Source of the DNA: CAVZZG01 sp963779685
GTDB taxonomy: Bacteria > Actinomycetota > Thermoleophilia > Gaiellales > F1-60-MAGs149
Assembly: GCA_963779685.1 (NCBI GenBank)
Contig: CAVZZG010000003.1
Span: 1,984,001 to 2,048,000, forward strand
DNA length: 64,000 bases
Reading direction: 5' to 3'
The notes beneath the pieces were generated by a model. That model was not told where the DNA came from. It did no database searches and saw only the letters and a list, made by a program, of their open reading frames with translations. Shown here piece by piece: positions 60,508-64,000 of this stretch. The number at the start of each line of letters is the position of its first letter. Position 1 is the first letter of the stretch. The translations under genes were made by a program, and so were the position numbers.

Positions 60508-60533
60508 TGCGACGTTGCGTGCCGTGCTGCGAA
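60508..60533. repeat. Third copy of the 26-bp arm
   Basis: These 26 bases repeat the start of the right arm (60405-60430) in direct orientation, 103 bases away, with one mismatch (T for C at the twentieth or so base). It can also pair with the left arm at 60271-60296, giving an alternative larger hairpin. Confidence 0.75.
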
Positions 60534-60593
60534 CGCCGCACGACGCGGACCGCGCGGAAGTCGTGCGCCGGAACGCGCGGCCGGCCGGGTGGC

Positions 60594-61727
60594 CTAGACG
60601 ACGAGGTCGTAGTCCATCGCGTTGAGGTTCTCGGTGCCGTCCTCGGTGAAGACGACGAGATCCTCGATGCGGATGCCGCCGGCGCCGGGGCGGTAGAGGC
60701 CGGGCTCGATGGTGAGGGTCATGCCGGGCGCGAAGGCGGCGTGGCCGGCGCGTCCGGCGGACGGCTCCTCGTGGATCTCGAGGCCGACGCCGTGGCCGAG
60801 GCCGTGGCTGAACGTCCACGCGTCCGCCGCGCCGGGATGCAGCTGCGACGGGTAGCCGCGATCGCGGAAGAAATCGCAGACGAGAGTGTGCAGCTCGATC
60901 CCCGGCATGCCGGGACGCGCCGCGGCGAGCGCGAGCCGAAGGGCCTCGGCGCAGGCTGCGTGGGCGTCCGCGACCTCGGCGGCGGGCTCGCCGACGCAGA
61001 AGGTCCGGGTCATGTCGCCGAAGAGCCGCGAGCCGAGATGCCGCGGGAAGAGATCGCACACGACCGGCTCGCCGGCCCGGAGCTGCCCGTGCCCGAGCTC
61101 GTGCGGATCGGCCCCCTGGGAACCGCCGGCGCAGATCGGCGGTACGGGATCGCAGCCCTGCTCGACCCAGAACCCGCGGACGACCGCACGCAGGCGCTCG
61201 GACGTGAGCGGTGCGCCGTCGAGCATCAGCGCCCGGTCGCGACCGATGTCGCAGCGGCGCAGCGTCTCGCGGATCAGCTGCATCGCCTGCTCGGCGAGCG
61301 CCTGGACGACCCGGAGGTCGTCCAGCGCCGCACCCGTCTTGATGAGGCGGCGCCGCCGGAGCTCCTCGTCGTCGACGCTCACGGTGATGCCCGCAACCCG
61401 CAGATGCTCGGCGACGGCGAGCGGGAACCACCCGGGCACGCGCACGGCGTCGACACCGGCGTGTCGGCACAGGTTGAGGACCTCCGCGAGCCGCAGCTCC
61501 GCGCTGCCAGCACCGGCGGCCAGCTCGGCCGCGTGCATCTCGTCGCGGGCGTGCAGCTCGGTCGCCCGCGAGGTGCGCCGGGCGAGCTCCACGTCGAACC
61601 CCGTCACCACGCCGATCCGCCGGTCGCCGACCTCGAGCCACGGGAACGGGTCGGACGAGACGAAGCCCGACGCCAGGAACTGGTCGGGGTTCACGTCCGA
61701 GGCGGCCCAGAGCAGGAGGCCCTCCAT
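60594..61727 (-). CDS. M24-family metallopeptidase (Xaa-Pro dipeptidase-like)
   Basis: Pita-bread-fold protein of 377 residues. The dinuclear metal ligands are all present in the C-terminal domain: Asp in PVVCDLFPRH, Asp in FGDMTRTF, His in GHGVGLEIHEEPS, Glu in LTIEPGLY and Glu in RIEDLVVF. The N-terminal creatinase-like domain is shorter than usual. Members cleave Xaa-Pro dipeptides or related C-N bonds, such as creatine. ATG 61727 shares a base with the decarboxylase stop; GTG one codon before is possible. It ends a four-gene minus operon that starts with the copper amine oxidase. Confidence 0.88.
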   Translation of the reverse strand: MEGLLLWAASDVNPDQFLASGFVSSDPFPWLEVGDRRIGVVTGFDVELARRTSRATELHARDEMHAAELAAGAGSAELRLAEVLNLCRHAGVDAVRVPGWFPLAVAEHLRVAGITVSVDDEELRRRRLIKTGAALDDLRVVQALAEQAMQLIRETLRRCDIGRDRALMLDGAPLTSERLRAVVRGFWVEQGCDPVPPICAGGSQGADPHELGHGQLRAGEPVVCDLFPRHLGSRLFGDMTRTFCVGEPAAEVADAHAACAEALRLALAAARPGMPGIELHTLVCDFFRDRGYPSQLHPGAADAWTFSHGLGHGVGLEIHEEPSAGRAGHAAFAPGMTLTIEPGLYRPGAGGIRIEDLVVFTEDGTENLNAMDYDLVV

Positions 61728-63118
61728 CACGCGCCCCGCTCGATCGCGCCGGCGAGCCGGTCGAGCTCGTCCAGCATCGCCGCGGCGTCGTCCAGGGTGG
61801 TGCGCGGATTCATGATCGTGACCCGCAGGCAGGGCCGGTCGCCGAGCCGCGTCTGCGAGATGAACCCCTGCCCGCCGGCGTTGTAGACCGGCCGCAGCTG
61901 CTCGTTCACCGCGTCGCCGCCACGGTGGCGGAAGCAGAGGATGTTCGACTCGGGCACGTGGAGCGCCTCGTAGCGAGGGTCGTCTTCGATCAGGGCGTGG
62001 ATGCCGGTGGTCGTCTCGCAGAGGTGGTCGTAGGTGGCGGCCAGGCCGGCCGTCCCGTGCCGCTGCCAGGCGATCCACACCTTCAGCGCGTCGCTGCGGC
62101 GCGTGCACTGGAAGCTGCGCACCCCCTGGTCGCGCACGCGCGCGCCCGACCCGTGGAAGAGGTACTCCGCACGCTGGGCGAACGCGCCGTCCAGCAGCGC
62201 CTCGTCGCGGATCACGAGCGCGCTGGCCGGCACGGACATGAGCAGCATCTTGTGGGGGTCCCAGGCCAGCGATGTGGCCCCATCGATCCCGGCCATGCGG
62301 TGCCGGTGGCGCTCCGACACCAGCGCCGAGGCGCCGTGCGCACCGTCGACGTGCAACCACACGCCGTGGTCGCGGCACACCTGCGCGATCGCCCCGAGGT
62401 CGTCGAACCCGCCGACGTTCGTCGTCCCGGCCGTGGCCACCACGGCGATCGCGCGGTGCTCGCCGAGCATCCGTGCGAGCGCCGACGGATCGAGATGGAA
62501 GGCGTCGTCGGACGGCACCTTGAGGCACCGCCGGGTGCCCAGGCCGAGCAGGCCGGCGGCCCGCGAGACCGAGTAGTGGGAGTGCTCGCCGCAGATGATC
62601 ACGGCGTCGCCCGAGACGCCGTCCCGGAACGCGTCGGGCATGGCCGCCGAGCGCGCGGCTGCCAGCGACGTGAACGTCGCCTCGGTGGCGCCGACGGCGA
62701 ACGTCCCGCCCGCCTCCTCGGGGAACCCGGCCAGATCGGCGAGCCAGCGGATCACCCGGCGCTCGAGCGCCGTCGAGATCGGCGAGAGCTCGGCCACCGC
62801 CATCGACTGGTTGATCGCGCCCACCAGCGACTCCGACCAGATCGAGACCCCGAGCGGCGGTGCCAGCTGGTGGGCCATGTGGCCGGGATCCCGCACCCAG
62901 GCCGTGTTCGGCAGCACGTCGCGGCGCACGCGATCGAGCACGTCGGCGAGCGGGCGGCCCTCGGCGGGCGGCGGCTCGGCCAGCAGCGCATCGAGTGCCG
63001 CGTGGTCGCGTGTACCGGGTGCCGCCACATCTCGCGAGCCGGCATCGGCCAGGAACGCGGCGATCAGGTCGACGAAGGCCTGGCCGTCACCGGCCGTCTC
63101 GTCGGTCACGAACGACAT
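61727..63118 (-). CDS. Group II PLP-dependent amino acid decarboxylase
   Basis: Decarboxylase of 463 residues from the DOPA/glutamate/tryptophan family. HMAHQLAPPLG and GGTFAVGATEATFTSLAAAR belong to the N-terminal part, TAGTTNVGGFDDL and HVDGAHGASALVSERHRHR bind PLP, and SLAWDPHKMLLMSVPASALV contains the Schiff-base Lys near residue 290. The substrate amino acid is not clear; related proteins act on aromatic amino acids, glutamate or 2,4-diaminobutyrate. Products would be amines, which fits the amine oxidase two genes upstream. It overlaps the rRNA methyltransferase gene by 13 bases. Confidence 0.88.
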   Translation of the reverse strand: MSFVTDETAGDGQAFVDLIAAFLADAGSRDVAAPGTRDHAALDALLAEPPPAEGRPLADVLDRVRRDVLPNTAWVRDPGHMAHQLAPPLGVSIWSESLVGAINQSMAVAELSPISTALERRVIRWLADLAGFPEEAGGTFAVGATEATFTSLAAARSAAMPDAFRDGVSGDAVIICGEHSHYSVSRAAGLLGLGTRRCLKVPSDDAFHLDPSALARMLGEHRAIAVVATAGTTNVGGFDDLGAIAQVCRDHGVWLHVDGAHGASALVSERHRHRMAGIDGATSLAWDPHKMLLMSVPASALVIRDEALLDGAFAQRAEYLFHGSGARVRDQGVRSFQCTRRSDALKVWIAWQRHGTAGLAATYDHLCETTTGIHALIEDDPRYEALHVPESNILCFRHRGGDAVNEQLRPVYNAGGQGFISQTRLGDRPCLRVTIMNPRTTLDDAAAMLDELDRLAGAIERGA

Positions 63119-63687
63119 GCGAGGTACACCTCCATCGAGTTCGACCGGACGGCTTTCGGCCGCAGCGTCCGCACGTCCCGGTAGCGCTCCCGCAGGGTGC
63201 CACGCACCGACTCGTAGTCGGATCCCATGAAGAGCTTCGCCACCAGGACATGGCCCGGGCGCCCCAGCGCCGCCGCGACGGCGGCGGCCCGCAGCACCAG
63301 CTCGATCGAGCGGGCCTCGTCGGCGACCTTGTTCCCCGATGTCGCCGGGGCCATGTCGGAGAGCACCACGTCGTAGGGCGCGAGGGCGGCCAGCTCGTCG
63401 TCGTGCAGCGACAGCGCGTCGCCCTGGTGGAACCGGGCGTTCGGCGGCAGCTGCACGGACAGCGGTTGCAGGTCGACGGCCAGCAGTCGGCCGCGCGGCC
63501 CGATCCGGCCGGCCGCGTACAGCGACCACGACCCCGGCGCGGCGCCCAGGTCGAGCACGCGCATCCCGGGCCGCAGCAGCCCGAGCTTCGCGTCGAGGTC
63601 CTCGAGCTTGAACACGCTCCTGGCCGGAAACCCCCTGGCCCGCGCCGCGTGCGTGTAGGAGTCGGCCCGCTGGTAGCGGTTGCTCAT
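63106..63687 (-). CDS. RlmE/FtsJ-like 2'-O-methyltransferase
   Basis: SAM-dependent RNA ribose methyltransferase of 193 residues (RlmE modifies U2552 of 23S rRNA). The K-D-K-E catalytic set is visible: Lys in ARSVFKLEDLD, Asp in VVLSDMAPATSG, Lys in VLVAKLFMGSD and Glu in SNSMEVYLACRS. The SAM motif is VLDLGAAPGSWSLYAAG. ATG 63687 starts MSNRYQRADSY and shares one base with the amine oxidase stop. Its place in an amine operon is odd, but tight overlaps suggest co-translation. Confidence 0.9.
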   Translation of the reverse strand: MSNRYQRADSYTHAARARGFPARSVFKLEDLDAKLGLLRPGMRVLDLGAAPGSWSLYAAGRIGPRGRLLAVDLQPLSVQLPPNARFHQGDALSLHDDELAALAPYDVVLSDMAPATSGNKVADEARSIELVLRAAAVAAALGRPGHVLVAKLFMGSDYESVRGTLRERYRDVRTLRPKAVRSNSMEVYLACRS

Positions 63688-64000
63688 CAGCAGTGGTGGC
63701 CGTGCATCGGGGGGAGGTTCATGGCCGGGTTGCGGTCGAAGAAGCCGGCCGGCTGCAGCATGAAGCCGGTGTACTCGACGGGCATCACCGGCCAGTCCTC
63801 GGGCCGGGCGATGTGGGTCGAGCCGACCGTCAGCCAGCAGACGATGTCGGCGTTCTCGAGCGGCCGGTCGGCGGCGACGAACGCGGGCAGCCCGTCGCCG
63901 CCCGCATGCTGGTTGGGGTAGTCCCCGGCCGCCTTTCGCTCGGCGGGGTCGTACGCCGTCACCCACAGGTTGTGCTTGGCGAACTGCGCACGCCGCGTGA
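63687..64000 (-). CDS. Copper amine oxidase, C-terminal end (partial)
   Basis: The last 104 residues of a topaquinone copper amine oxidase; the 5' part lies outside the window. The segment NLWVTAYDPAERKAAGDYPN, then ENADIVCWLTVGSTHIARPE, the conserved EDWPVMPVEYTGFMLQPAGFF and the end DRNPAMNLPPMHGHHC are typical. TVGSTHIARPEDWPVMP includes the third copper His ligand. The enzyme oxidises primary amines such as tyramine or phenethylamine to aldehydes. It is the most upstream gene seen of the minus operon with methyltransferase, decarboxylase and peptidase. Confidence 0.88.
   Translation of the reverse strand, partial: TRRAQFAKHNLWVTAYDPAERKAAGDYPNQHAGGDGLPAFVAADRPLENADIVCWLTVGSTHIARPEDWPVMPVEYTGFMLQPAGFFDRNPAMNLPPMHGHHC

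Noticed and set aside
1..64000. tRNA or rRNA genes, CRISPR arrays, insertion sequences, integrases or phage genes
   Set aside because: I saw no cloverleaf, no regularly spaced short direct repeats and no transposase or recombinase motif in any frame. The repeats present are non-coding inverted repeats.

Overview
This window is GC-rich chromosomal DNA with dense, overlapping operons, many GTG starts and several promoters that sit almost on the start codon. Together with the gene families present (Eis-type acetyltransferase, fused B12 diol dehydratase, several non-canonical glutamine synthetases), this points to an actinobacterium, probably a deep-branching soil lineage such as Thermoleophilia. 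That placement is inference. I see no rRNA, tRNA, CRISPR array, integrase or transposase.

Layout. 0-2 kb: Eis-like acetyltransferase and proline dehydrogenase. 2-7 kb (minus): a five-gene operon with two glutamine-synthetase-like ligases, two SDR dehydrogenases and an unknown Cys-rich protein. 7-12.6 kb: esterase, SDR, a DUF1116 protein, a GntR/FCD regulator, an LLM flavin oxidoreductase and PPK2. 12.6-16.6 kb (minus): a large GAF/GGDEF/HD-GYP protein and an acyl-CoA dehydrogenase. 16.7-21.9 kb: a B12-dependent diol/glycerol dehydratase operon in which large and medium subunits are fused, with its reactivase and a glutamine amidotransferase. 22-35 kb: two related APC permeases, a BtpA-like protein, an FGGY kinase, a ThDP enzyme, five SDRs (four in tandem) and an EamA exporter.

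35-44.3 kb (minus) is the most unusual part. It is an eleven-gene operon starting with its own GntR regulator. It encodes the three-part GltB-like set (amidotransferase, GXGXG protein, FMN synthase) plus a glutamine-synthetase-like ligase, in the order known for N-methylglutamate synthase (mgsABC-gmaS). It continues without a break into a minimal bacterial microcompartment: BMC-P, BMC-H, an opine-type dehydrogenase, a CoA-acylating aldehyde dehydrogenase, BMC-T and a 60-residue protein. The two enzymes carry terminal helix-plus-linker extensions that look like encapsulation peptides. My working model is that an amine is captured as a gamma-glutamyl amide and turned into an N-alkyl-glutamate (an opine), which is oxidised inside the shell to glutamate plus an aldehyde that the acylating dehydrogenase converts to acyl-CoA.

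44.3-64 kb continues the amine/amide theme: a DAO-family FAD oxidoreductase, a fourth glutamine-synthetase-like ligase, a PuuD-like hydrolase, an amidase, a nitrilase-family hydrolase, a third APC permease, an aminotransferase, an M24 peptidase, a PLP decarboxylase, and the end of a copper amine oxidase at the right edge.

Two patterns cut across the genes. Five otherwise well-preserved genes are each interrupted by one frameshift with the same net size (+1, or -2), which looks more like sequencing error than decay. Four intergenic spots hold 170-225 bp imperfect inverted repeats with inner hairpins; two share a core hairpin, and one runs into the end of an aminotransferase gene. A perfect 42-bp palindrome contains the stop codons of two convergent genes.
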